Shown piece after piece: positions 13,731-26,100 of a stretch of 64,000 nt of DNA. The translations under genes and the position numbers were made by a program. This DNA is from Sympetrum striolatum (lineage: Eukaryota; Arthropoda; Insecta; Odonata; Libellulidae). Where the stretch lies: NCBI GenBank assembly GCA_947579665.1, contig OX388343.1, positions 93,848,254 to 93,912,253 of the forward strand, written 5' to 3'. Every line of letters begins with the position of its first letter. The first letter of the stretch is position 1. The notes below the pieces were generated by a model. The model did not search any database and was not told the DNA's origin. It saw only the letters and a program-made list of their open reading frames with translations.

Positions 13731-16700
13731 AACCAGGCTGTAAACCAAAGAATCCTCTTCACACAAGACTTGCTTTTGTTTTAAAAGTTAATCGTTAATG
13801 AATGCATCGTTTCTGTTTTATAAATTAATTTGTGAAAACCCTCTTAAAGGCCTCTTTAAAGATACTGTAGTAAAGTACACGAGGTTTGTCGCCATGCCTT
13901 TGATGTGGATGAATTGCAAAAGCATAGTATATCTCTGTTTCCTTGTTCTATACCCCATACAAAAATGTTAATTTTAGATTTTTCATGGGCAAATTAAGAG
14001 TAATTTGTATGAGTAGTGCATTTGATACTGCTGAAAGCAGTTCGATTCTCGATTGAAGTTAAAAGATTTCCCAGTCATCTGTATTTTTTATGCATATAAG
14101 TAACAATAAGTTCACGACAAATCTACAAATATTTTCTTCCCCACTAAAATAGACTATCCGAGGATTCAATTTTGGAAGCTTTCGATTTGATTATTCCGAT
14201 TTAACATTTTAGTGGAGACTGGATCGCTACAAAATGCACTCACAAATCGTATTTCTATAGATATTTCTGTTGCTCCTGTGAGAATAGTGGCATATTTATG
14301 TGATTCGATAGTTGCGAGTTTTAGCTGAAACTTTTGAGAAATGAACTAAAAAGCCAATTATCACTTCGAATTTCAGTAATATACAAATTGCTATAACTAA
14401 TTCATGATTACTAATTCCTTCGATGTTCTGACGTTACCCTTGTAGAATCTAGAGGTTTATAAATCTTTTTCGATAATTTTCACACATTTCTTATTCTGAA
14501 TCGCGAATGATTCGCCTATATTCATAATTTGTAGATATTGTGAAATATTTTAAATTATAGGGATACAAGTTTTGTGCAATTTCCCCTGTAAATCTCTGTC
14601 TATACTAGAAGATACTTTCTCCAGGTTTCTCAAAATAAAGAGTAATTTATGCAAATAGAATTAATGCCTCCGGTCGGCCAAGAAGAAGCAGTTTGCCTTG
14701 TATCTATATTTGTTATTTGACTACTAATTAAAAGTATATCGTGGCACGACTAACTTTAAGAAACATGTATATCCTTGTACGGATTGTCATCGACCGATCA
14801 GAGTTGAAAGGTAGGACGGAATGCTACTTTATTGATAAAATTAATACCATGAATTGCCGGAAATTGTGAATAGTAAATAGACACGAGTTAAGTTAAGTTA
14901 AAGAGAAACAAGCAATAATTTTGAATCGGATTTTATTTAAGGCTCGACAGCAGAATTTTAAAAGATGTAAACATCCTATTCCAACGTATCTCAAGCTCTC
15001 TGTTCAGAATTCTACATTTAACCCGTTAGAATTATTCATCAGGTTTTTAATTGAGACGATTCAGGGAGTAAACTTTTCAATTTACTTCATATTTAAATTT
15101 CCAACAGCGGCTTTCAATCTCTATCTGCCTGCAGCAATATTTCATAAATCCGCATATAATTATTTTTTACTTTCTTTGATCTCTATATTTTTAAGGATCT
15201 TAATATGTTCTTTTTCCGCTTGTGAAATCTAAATGTCTGGTTCCGAAAGACTGAAGTTAATTCGAAAATGTTAATTTCCTCAATATGCGGTTTTCTTTCT
15301 TTTACTTATTTGTAACCGTAGTAATAGTGTATTATTTTGTTTACCACCTCTACTTTATGTCCAATAGCTTTCTACTACAGATACCAATTTCGTTTTTACC
15401 CTAAAATGACTTGTTTAGGTGCATAAATAAAGATAATCCAAAGTTTGAGTAGAATTAATAAAGTTTTGATTTTATTGGAATAGGAAATATGAAATGATCC
15501 CCAAGACCAGTTTGCATCTGCGACCAAGATGAATATTTAGAGATTTCTATCAGCTATGTTTAACTCCAGGATGGTGCATGAACTGTCAACAACTATCATC
15601 CATTCTATTCAGAATTTTACAACTTCCTCATTCTCTATTCTATTTTTTGATACAATTACTAGAGAAAGGGGGCTCAACGTAAGTCTCACATAAAAAATAA
15701 CAGCTGCAAGTTTAACCTGAATTAATGTCGGATCATATAATATATATCAGATTCATATCGTTATCACCAAATCACTAACAAACGCCTTTATCTGTTTCAT
15801 TTAGAAAATATAAAACGGGCCCATTGTAAGATTTTTATGAAAATGTATTTTATCATTTCAGAAAAAATGTGAGAAGAAAGCTGAAGACGTGTCTGTTGCC
15901 GCATAAAGATTCTATTACGGTAAGTAAAATGATTAATTTCTTTAGTGTTCATCAGAAAAGAATCCAATCGATCGCAGAAAAGGCTCTTATACTTTTAAAA
16001 AGTTCAAGGAATGAAAATTTGAGCCATTATTTCCCATTCACATCTTCCAATCACGATACTGACTCACAAAATTAGAAAAAATTGAGACGACAGTAAACTT
16101 TATCGATGGTGTGGATGGTAGATGAGGCGATTTAATTGTACTATCTCTTTATAACGAAGTTAGTCAGTAAATTTTATTCTGACCTTTATTATAAAATTAT
16201 TCACAGATATTTGATCTACTGACGATGAATAAGGCTCGTTATTCTGGTATAATCCTCTTCACTCGATAGATGATTGCAATGTTTCTCTTCTTATATTTAC
16301 CATGTAAGATTTTCGCGAGCAGATGATTTGAGATTTTAAAACTGATTCTGAAGTATTCCGGCAAGACTCAAATTTCGGCATGGAAATAAGCCGAAAGTTT
16401 TTTGAGTTATTTAAGATATAATCCTCCTGCTGTACGTGAATTCATTTTCTACACCGACTTATATTCAATTTCTTAGTTAATTTACCTTAATGACGGATAC
16501 CCGCAACACAAGCTGATATTCCATTGGAAATTGGAAGGAATAATGCGTTAGTTTGCTTTTATAGCTTATTAAAATGCATGCGACCACCAGTTAACATGAT
16601 TATATCCCATTGAGAACTGACTAAAATCAGTATCATGAATCAATAAAAATGGCAGAAGAATTTCAATTCAATTTCTGATGGAATTTCTCTTTCTTTTCGC

Positions 16701-19700
16701 TGAATAGCGTTTCATAATTTCGCATTCTTCCACGTATCATTTCAATGTTATTTTGCTCTTAACCAAACTAGGGCGCACTCCAATCGCCTTTCAGTCAACT
16801 TTGAGCGAAAAATCACATCGAAAGACTAACATGTCCCAATGATTAACTTTCACCACCTTGTGAAAATTTAATTTGACTTAACTTCCTCGATTAATCACGC
16901 ATATTAGTGAAGCAGAAGGAATTCTCGTGCGTAATTGACCTCTTTTTTCAACGTTGTCCGATTATTGGTTTCATAATCGTTTCCTTCGAATTATGGATCA
17001 GAAACTCTAAACCTCTCCAATTGGGCATTAACGGTGCATTTGCATATAGTGTTGTATATCAATATACTTATTGGCCGACAGGCGGCGAGAAGAATTTTGC
17101 GGCCATGGAATTATTAATAGCAAATAAAATCACTGAGAGCAACGGTATATTTTGCTTTCTATTACTATGGGTGCAGTTTCAATGAGTTGCACTTGAATAA
17201 TTTACTTTCTAGTCTCTTGAATGATAATGAATAATGGGAGAATTAGATTAGCTTATCATAAGGATAGTGTGTTGTGCTTTTCCTGAAGGGATTGATGTCT
17301 TTAGTCTTACAATGGTGATCCATACTTGATCCAAATAGGATTGCCAATCTTTTGCATGGTTTGGAAATACAATTAGAAATGTAGAAAATGTAAATATGGG
17401 TCTGAAAATCTGAGATAGGGTTTGGAATGTTACGATTACAGAAATTATAATATGACAAGAGAAATATTTCCAAAAAGTGGAAAACAACGAAGTTTTCACA
17501 TGCCTTTCAGTTTTGATGGATTTTGTATGCATCTTGGATGCATGTAACTACTGGATGCTGTAGCAATGACTGACATTAGTTACCATTTGTGTTGATTTTT
17601 CAATTTAAAGCTGGTCTAATGTATTCAATTCAAACCTCCCAAGTCTGCAAAACATCAGAAGCATGACTATTGTTTTTATAAGTCATAATTGATCGCAGTA
17701 TGTTTACGTGGAACCGAAATGGATTAATAGACAAAATTTCAGCTTTACTACCCTTAGTCTTGTAAACGTAATGGTAAACATGTGTTTGTCTTTCACTCAG
17801 AAATATTTTTTCACTTTATTTCTTTTACAGAAAATTGGCAATATAGCTTTTAATGATTACGTGTTGACTTATAGCTTTTTAATTCTCTTGAGCTTCATTA
17901 CGGACCTCAAATCTACAGTAGACAACAAAGTTTAGAGACTTGCTAGGGATTACCTCGAATGAATCTCCTTCCGATGTGATTGTCTGTTTGGTAAGAGCAG
18001 TTTTATCACAATCTCCACGATACCGTGACTCTCATTTCAAAGATCTTTCCTCCCAATAAGGGTGTAATGCTTATTCTTTCATATTCCAGGAAGTATCATT
18101 TCATACTTCCCTGTCACGACGTATCGAGAAACACATGAGATGGATCTCCGGTGTACACCTTTAATTGTCGATCCAAAGCAGCGATAAGATGCTATCGAAT
18201 TCCAGCGACGTCTTACGCTATGATTCCTCCTTTCGGGAGTTATTTATGACCACCGAAACTTCTTCTCCCATTTTTCCATTCCCATATATTCAACGCAGTC
18301 GACTCCTTTGACAGGCCGCAACCTATCTGGATCCAACCCAACATTTTTTGCGTTATTGCTCAAAAAACTCTCTCTCTCACACGGTTTCGAACACGATGGA
18401 GTGCCTAACCGTTTGTTCGTCCGATGACAAACTCACACTTTCTCCCCTCGCCGTATCTCCCCAAAAGATCATCCGCGGCGCACGATCTTCGTCCCGGAAA
18501 CGTCGGCGATTTTTTTCGCGGGAGAAAGATTGAAAGCAGCGGTCGTAACGCTTCGGCCGTAATGATTTTCCGATCAGGACCACGTCGAAGGTGATACTTG
18601 TCGCCTAGGATACAATGGTCTGGACATTCGTCCCCAATTTTAAGTCCTTGGCGGGCGGCTACAAAAGGATTCCGAGCTCTCCGTCTAATTATGATGGAAG
18701 GAACATAGCAGTGGTGGCGAAACTTGTACGTCCCGTGCGACTCGTCGGCTAACAACGTCCATTATTTTAAAGTATCACCTGCGAAACAAAAAGCTCCATG
18801 TGTTTCTGTCGTTTGTAAAAGGAAATATTTGCAAAAATTGGAAATAAAAGGAATTATTTTCATAACAGAGACGTTCTTTACAGTCATAAACTGTTTCAGA
18901 TCTTTGTCCAATCTTCATTCTTAATTAGTTTCATTCTCAAATGATGTTACTACCATCTCACGTCTTCGATTTTCAGTCACATTACGACCGATTGATGAAA
19001 AAGAAAACATTTTTTAAGAATATAATTAACATCGCCAGTCCATGAATGAGAAATTGAATTAAGCGATGAAATTGTTCGCCTAAGTTTTCCGTAAATCTAA
19101 CCCGTCGACATGGTAAATGATGCTTTTTTATGTTGGCTAAATTTGGAACTTTCTGACTTTAGATATTGGTAGACTTCCTGTTGGTTGATTCCTTAGCTGG
19201 TGGTCGTAGTTCCTCAAATATTCCTCGAATTCATGTTTGTAATTCTGTATGCTTCAAATATCTTCTATCTCTCATTACCTTCTTCGATCAATTTTTCCCA
19301 ACAGAAAGTTTTTGACATCATAAACGAACTTATGAAAGGTATATTTATTTAAGTGCCTCACTCTAGAGCAGTTTCTGAGAAAGAGTAAGAAAAATAGATT
19401 GATCGATCTGTAATAATTTAAGAAAAAATAAAGAACGTCTGACGCTAACGTTAACATTCTCTCAGTTGTCCTTCATAAAAATGCCTAACACGTTACCTGT
19501 TTTACTTTACGAATCAGCGAAATGTCTTTCTTCACATTATTCAGCTCTCTAATTCTTATCTTATATCTTAATAATCTTATATCTTAGTAAATGCATCAAC
19601 TGATTTATTTGATTCTTAATAGTAAATTGGAGTCTTTGTTCTGACTGTCGATTAGAGTTATAAATATTATGTTCAAGCAGCAAAAACGTCTTATTGGTAT

Positions 19701-21330
19701 TTTCAAAAATATTGTTTGGTTTTTATGATAAAGTTATAACTTGCTAACTATTTACCAGCATACTTAAGCTGTGAAAGATTATTAATTCTATCATAGAAAA
19801 TCTAAAAATGAGGAAGGATTCGTCTAGCTTTCAAGACTGTTTTACCCTTAATTGATCAAAGAACACTCAAATTACTTCCTGAATGGTTTGCCGTTAAGTA
19901 CAACAGCAGAATGAAATGTAGCCGCTAATTTCTCTGTCGGTTATTCGATACAGTGAATAAAATAATTTGCTTCCTGACAGGCGCTGGGCTTTTAATTACG
20001 AACAGGTAATTAAGACGTAACTCGAGCCGTGCTTATGGGCTCGTGTTCCGAAAAGGAATTTGCAATGAGTTAATGAGTGCAGTCATGTGCTAATACGTGC
20101 CCAGAACAAAGCGCACAACGAAGGCCCTTCTTTAATGCGTCGTTACGCCAATTTGAGCCGGGAAATTTCGGGGGTAAACAGCGGGGAGTCATAGGCGAAG
20201 ATCGGGCGCGGATTTGCTGCAGACAGAGTGCAATATCCAACAGCATTTATCTTTCTGGAGCGAAAGGCAAGTCGGAGGGTCGATGACGCCAACCTTTTGA
20301 AAGCATCAGATTATTGCTATTGATTCAGTCCACTTATTAATATAAAGGTGTTCACGGCGAAGGCAAATTGGATAGAAAAAGTTTGGCATTAGAGAAAAAG
20401 AAGGGCCCTTGCCTTAAGATAAGGAAATTGATTGGAAATAATCAAAAGATGCTGGGGCAACTGCGTAGCATAATAAAGCGAAACTGTTCCTTAAGCACAA
20501 CTTAAGAAGAATGGAGGAATTATAACTTTATTAGCTAGAGCTTCAATTTCCACGTAAAATAGCTGATTTCTGCTCTCTCTCGTTGTTGAAAGAATTAAAT
20601 GCTAAAATTTTTTTCGAGTTTTACATGAAGGAGGAAAATGTTGTCAAGTATATCAGTAGCTACGTGCCAGAGTAAATTGTCAACTGTGCGATGTTGTCTA
20701 TCAGAAAGTGAGGGTCATTCAAATAGCCAATTAAAATCTATTTATTAATCCTTAAAAATGGAATTGATACTTCTTCTACAATTTTCCCATATCACACAAT
20801 GGATTTGAGACTACATTACCGTTTGATTATACCATCAGTGCAGTGCAGAAGTGAGACTGAAGTAATAAGTGAGCTACTCCTTTTTCCTCAACTCGTAAAT
20901 TGGTTTGCAAAGTCAATAAATCACGTATGAGCTCGTAATTTAATAACGATAACATCGCGGGAAATTATCCGAGTTAATCAACGTTTATGATAACGCTAGG
21001 ATTTAGTTTTATGGGAGATCATTTTACAGCTTGTTTCACACAGCGCCTATTAGCGAGACAGATGAGCGATCTTGATTACGAATCATTATTCTCTACTAAT
21101 TAAGATTAGAAGAAAGAAAAGGCTCGGAGGTCATAAAGAACCCGTTCTTGGCTGCCTATGCCGGTACACTATTATTTTGCGTCTAAACTAAAAAGATGGG
21201 GATGTAAATGGATGGGCGAGGAAGGACAAGAACGACATGAAACTGCGTGGTAGAATGGTGCTGTTGAGACGAAAACACTTAGGCACTGTTAACTCTTTGG
21301 AGGAGAAAATCACACTTAACAAAACACGAA
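13731..21330. other. Non-coding stretch, nothing recognised apart from one repeat
   Basis: AT-rich DNA. Apart from the 15273-15368 repeat I saw no gene. The GC-richer patch 18340-18760 has overlapping open frames on both strands without recognisable domains. I looked for a homeobox exon (a reverse-strand WFQNRR signature) here and in 1-13730 and did not find one. Confidence 0.35.
15273..15368 (+). repeat. Dispersed repeat, copy 2 of 2
   Basis: Diverged direct copy of 11645-11740, with the same order of blocks (tcctcaatatgcgg, ttttacttatttgtaaccg, gtattattttgttt, ctctactttatgtccaa). Confidence 0.65.
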
Positions 21331-21341
21331 TTAGGACTCAC

Positions 21342-22113
21342 CTGCGGGAAACCTATGCGGGAATATCCTCCCGTGTCTGGAAAGGAGCCAGGGATACAGG
21401 GGATATGTGTCCCTCGGCGGCATTGCGTGCGGGTGGTGCGTCACCGAGTGATGATGCTGGTGGTGACCAGGGTGATGCGGATGGTGAGGGGGGCCTCCCT
21501 GCAGGAACACCCCCGGAGGATGCCCATGGGGAGACGGGTGTCCGCCCGCCGCGGCCGCAGCTGCCGCCACTGCCGCCGCTTGCTGCTGCTGCTGAGCCGC
21601 GATGGCAGCCGCGACGGTGGCGATGTTGGACTGGAACAAGTGGTGCGGATGGGCATGATGCGGGTGGTGAGGATGGTGCGGGTGATGGGGCTGGTGGGCC
21701 TCGGCGGCGTAAAGTCCTTTGAGGGCCTCTATGGAGTAGGGCCCTCCTGCCGAAAAAGCCTGGGGGTGCGAGACGGCCGAGGGCCTCACCAGGGGCGTGG
21801 GGGAGTGGTGTTCGGTGTGCGGCGAAAGGAGACTCGGGTGCGGGGGCGACGCGGCCGCCGAAGACGAGGCGGGGGACGGTGCCGGCGGCGGCGCCGGGGG
21901 CGGGCTGGGACTGCCCACGGCGAGGGGCTTGTCGGAGGCGGAAGAGGACGCGGAGGACGAGGCGGGGGCGGAGGCCGGGCTGGGGGATCGGGAATGAGGG
22001 CGTCGGGACTCCCGGGCGACGCTGTTGGCGACACCCACGATGGAGTCGATGGAGAAGCCGATCTTTGGCTTTGAGGGGACGGGTGCAATCGGCGTTGGCG
22101 CGAGAGGCATCAT
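21342..22113 (-). CDS. ems: empty spiracles/Emx-type homeobox protein, first coding exon (partial gene)
   Basis: The exon encodes 257 complete codons plus one base. It opens with an N-terminal motif KPKIGFSIDSIVG at residues 15-27, an engrailed-homology-like repressor motif typical of insect Ems/E5. A Ser/Pro/Ala-rich stretch follows, then a His/Pro repeat (about 143-158) and Gln and Ala runs (about 173-189). The end matches Emx/Ems proteins immediately before the homeodomain: RDTYPLYPWLLSRHG at 234-248, containing a YPWL hexapeptide-like core, then RIFPHRFPA. The exon ends at a consensus donor (CAG, then GTGAGT reading down from 21341), leaving phase 1. The start is the first ATG after an upstream in-frame TAA, is doubled (ATGATG) and has A at -3. 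The product should be a nuclear transcription factor for head and brain patterning. The homeobox exon is not in view. The tandem paralogue E5 is the main alternative identity. Confidence 0.88.
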
Positions 22114-23160
22114 TATCTCGATGTTATGTCCCGGAAATCGAAAGAAACCACTCACTCTTTAGGGGAGTTTCTGGATACACTCAGGAGATCCCAACACTCA
22201 TGGGCATAATCCTGGGAAGGTTTCCGTTAACGGATAGTTTTCCGTTCCTACGATTGCGAGTCTTTCTGAGGGCAGCCTCTGGCTTTCTCGCCCATCACGG
22301 AGGTGAGAAGTGACCGGCGGTCGGGCTTCCTCCGGCCGGTCGAGCGGCCGTTCGGACGCCGGGATTGCTGGAGCTGGTCCTCTTCACCACGATGACCACG
22401 CTCACTTCTCGGAGGCGTGCTGGAGGTTATAATCACAGTATCTGCAGAGTTTATGGTCAACGTATGTTTATGTTCTCGATCTCCAGGCGCAGAATTCGAC
22501 ACTGTCTACTCCTGCACGTCTATGAAACAGTCACACATTTCGCTGTTCAGTCACCAAAACACTTCACACGCGGGAAACGTCGAGTAGGGCGTCCATGACT
22601 ACGTTAGATTCCCTAAATCACTCTCGTCTGGAAGATCTTCTAGGCAAAACTGCTTATTCTGGAAGAACGGCAAGTCCCTGTTCCATGCGGTATCCCGGTT
22701 TCGGTGCCCGCGGCCACAGGTTGATCTCCCCGAGGAAAAACAAAAGAGAAACTTATTCCGTGCTCATCACGTCCGCCCGTCGGTACAGAGGCCGTAGAGT
22801 GGGAGCTAGAGAGAGGATTGCCGCGTCTCCAAGAGAGGCAAGGAGTGGGGGGAGGGAAGGAGAGCGGGGGAGAGACACGCCCCCCTCTCCTTCCTCCCCC
22901 TGCTTCTTTCCTTCCTCCTCCCGTTGCCCCCGCCCCAACAGGGCACCCATGCCGACGGCTTGAGCCCGCCCAGCCGTCGCTGCAGAGAGGCGATTGGCGG
23001 CCCGTTTGTGGGCGGCGCCTGGACCCATGGCGCTTAATGGGCCATGGCAATTGGTCCCTTGGGATGCGAGGGGCGGGGCGCTCCCTGCATCCCATTTTAT
23101 CTTCTCAGCTGCTCTTTTTATGAAGGCGCTCTCGTGAAAATTTACTCCGCGGTCGAGCGG
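22114..23160 (-). promoter_or_regulatory. CpG-rich 5' region of the ems-type gene
   Basis: GC-rich and CpG-rich sequence continues from the coding exon to about 23160, where composition falls back to AT-rich. It should hold the 5' UTR and promoter of the minus-strand gene. Many overlapping open frames on both strands are a by-product of few AT-rich stops. I see no conserved protein in them. A TATA-like CATAAAAAG on the minus strand near 23113-23121 is a weak core-promoter candidate only. Confidence 0.4.
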
Positions 23161-26100
23161 CGAAAAAGATTTTGGGTAATTTAGTCACGAGGGATGAGTG
23201 AAGGCTCTTAGGAGAGTCCGAGGTTTCTGGAATACAGATTGTCGTCGGGAAAAGATCGCGCCGGCAGTAGATGAACTCTGAATTAATTCCGGGAGACCTA
23301 GATGCCGGAAAATCGATGCGAGTTTATTTAATTCAAGGGGAGCGCACGGAGATGAGGTTTATTCCAGGAATGATTTTGGGAAATTGATTAACAATCTATA
23401 TGGGGTCCCAGTGAGTTGTTTTGGTAGATCGAATCCTCTTGGTGTCTATGTGATTATGAAGGGTTTGTAATCTGCTGCAATAGGCCACATTATGAAAACA
23501 TCGCGTGAGAGTTTACCAATTTTTACAGAGCGTATGCTGTGTAAGAAAGGGGCTTCAGCCTTGGTTTAATTGCAGCTTTCGCGAACGTTTTCCATCTTAT
23601 TCTATGGTACTTTGATACATTTCCAAAGCTAATCCAAAGCTGTTTTTGCCAGAAAAGCATTTCAAAGAAAAAATCTTCCGTAAGTCGTAATCGATAATTA
23701 TATTATGCCGGAAAGTGTAAAATAATGCTTGTGGATAATGTGTTAGAAAATTTGACGAATCCTAGGGAATCTAAACATGTCTTATGTATGCTTAATCTTG
23801 TAACAATCTTCCCAATGAAAAAGTTTTTACTTTGTAAAGCAATACTGAGTCCATTAGCCAGTCCAGTTAGCGCAAGTACATGTTTACTTATCACAAGTCA
23901 TCCCAATGAATGATTCGCATTATTATTATATTAAATTCGCAAATCAGTTAAAAGAATACTAAAAAGGAAATTTAAAGAAAACGAGTATATTTTCCCAATG
24001 ATGACAATTAATAGTTGAAACCCGTTTCTTTAAAATATAATTGAGGTAAGGGAAATAAGTCATTGCATTTCACTAATACTCGGATGACGCTCAACCACGA
24101 AGTCGACCTTTAGAATGCGTATGGTTAAACGATTAATCTCATGCTTCGATTTTTAGTAATATGTAACCTCCCAAACAAATAATACGGGCGAATATTGATA
24201 ACTTCCAGTGTTAGTGGTTGAAACTTACCTCCGAACTAATTTATGCTTGAAAACTTACCAATATTGAGCTATAGTATATGAAAACCAAAAGAGAGAGCGA
24301 TGGCTGAAACGTATGTTATTGGCAGATTTTCTTAGTTTTAATTTATATTGTTGTTTAACCTGACCTTGATGAATACTACTGTAGAGATGTAATTGTTTAC
24401 AACTGGAAGTTTTATTCTCCATCTCCATAATATTTAAGATACCTATGTTGTAATTATAGGAAATTTGCATTACATGTGTGCGACTCTGTCGTACATGGAT
24501 TCATTCTATTCTTGCCGTACTTCAGCTGGCTCTGGAATGGACGTCAGTTTCATATATATTTCAGATAAAGACAGGTTGGTTAAATAGTATCATTAATCTA
24601 TCAATAGTATCAAACCAAATTATGTTCCAAAATTTCCTTAATTTCCTTACGGTTAATTTTTATTCAATATCTCCTACATACTTCATCTTTTCGTCCTGTC
24701 TCCACGAAATTGCAGTAAATATTTTTTTAACTATCATAGACTGTAATAATTAGTACTAATAGTTACTGTTGTAACCTCCATGTAAAAAATCTTTTCAATA
24801 ATGTTGAGTATTGGTTGCGCCTGTCTACATCTCTTCATTTAACTCTGTTAATGGATATAGTTTTGGTACCTTTATTTCATCATTGGGAATTAATGAATGA
24901 GTGAAAGACCTTTTACGAGTAAGTAATAAAAAACATCAACCCAATTTCTTTTCAGCGTTACTCCTTTGAGACTATAAAATACTAAGATATTCATTATCAA
25001 TTATTATTTATTTACAAATAAGTTCATCTTGAGTAGTCATAGTTGTAAACGGTGTAAATTCATCTGAAATCCTTGATAGGATAGAGCAATTGATATCCAC
25101 ATTCTCATTTTTCTTAGGGATTGCTTTCCTGAGTATTAATTCAGTGAAAATCATCGTTTTCAGTTAATTTACAGAACCACATAAGGTGTTTCACTAACGA
25201 AAACTTTTTAATATTAATTTAATTTTGGAAAGGTCTGAATAACTGAAAGAAATAAAATATAATAAGCTAGGAATAAGACAATCGTAAAATATGTTCAAAT
25301 TTTATTACGTTTTCGCTTTTACCAATATCACTGTAGAATGGATATAAACTATTCCAAGATTGAAAATGAATTTGATTAAAAATACTTAAGAAGAAATTGC
25401 GAATTAAAACTCTTTCGATTAATGTTTTTCTATTATGATTAATATTTACGTTTTATATTTTTATGATTATTAACGTGTAAAAACAAAAAATATAAGTTAG
25501 CTCTCATGAATTCTGTGAAACATTATTTGTATTGTATTCATAAATTTGATCTACTCTGATCAATTCTCCCAAAGCAACAGAAGGCTTAATTTCTAGCAGC
25601 AGTTCTTTCCAGAGCATAGGGTAGCATTTTTTATTATGTACCTTGTGTCATTTCCTTTTATGAAGTCTGAATTTTGCTTTGAAGGAAATTCTCCTTTTCA
25701 ATAATCTGTTAATTAAATTATCGTATCCTCTTATTGTTCTCAATACGAAGTATTAAGTTTCCGGGGAATTTTTGCCGTTAGAATTTTCTCTTTCTCATAA
25801 AATTTTTAACGCTTCTGTTATCTTTCACTTTTACCAGTATAGTATTAAAATACTATTGATTACCAGATTCACTTCCTTTCGATTCGTTTTCTCTTATCAC
25901 TAAACACTCTAAATTGTTGTAACATCTTTCGCTGCAATGCATTCCATTTACTCGCATGATCTCTAAGCTCTTCAAAAGATAAGTTCATGCGTTCATTTTA
26001 GAAGTGAAATGTTGACATGCTTAAGTAAATGTAATATTTAGAGGAAGAATATGTCTTCTTACTGCTCATTCTTATTATGTATTGGACTTAGGATTTACTT

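Noticed and set aside
18348..18755. Overlapping open frames on both strands in a GC-richer patch
   Set aside because: No recognisable domain and frames open on both strands at once, which suggests composition rather than coding.
22114..22155. A longer start for the ems-type exon, beginning at GTG on the minus strand at 22155
   Set aside because: GTG is not a normal nuclear start. The first in-frame ATG after the upstream stop is at 22113, has a good context and directly precedes the conserved motif.
21237..23123. Long open frames on the plus strand and in other minus-strand frames across the CpG island
   Set aside because: They are antisense or out-of-frame shadows of a GC-rich exon and promoter. 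Their products are Arg/Gly- or Pro-rich with no domain.
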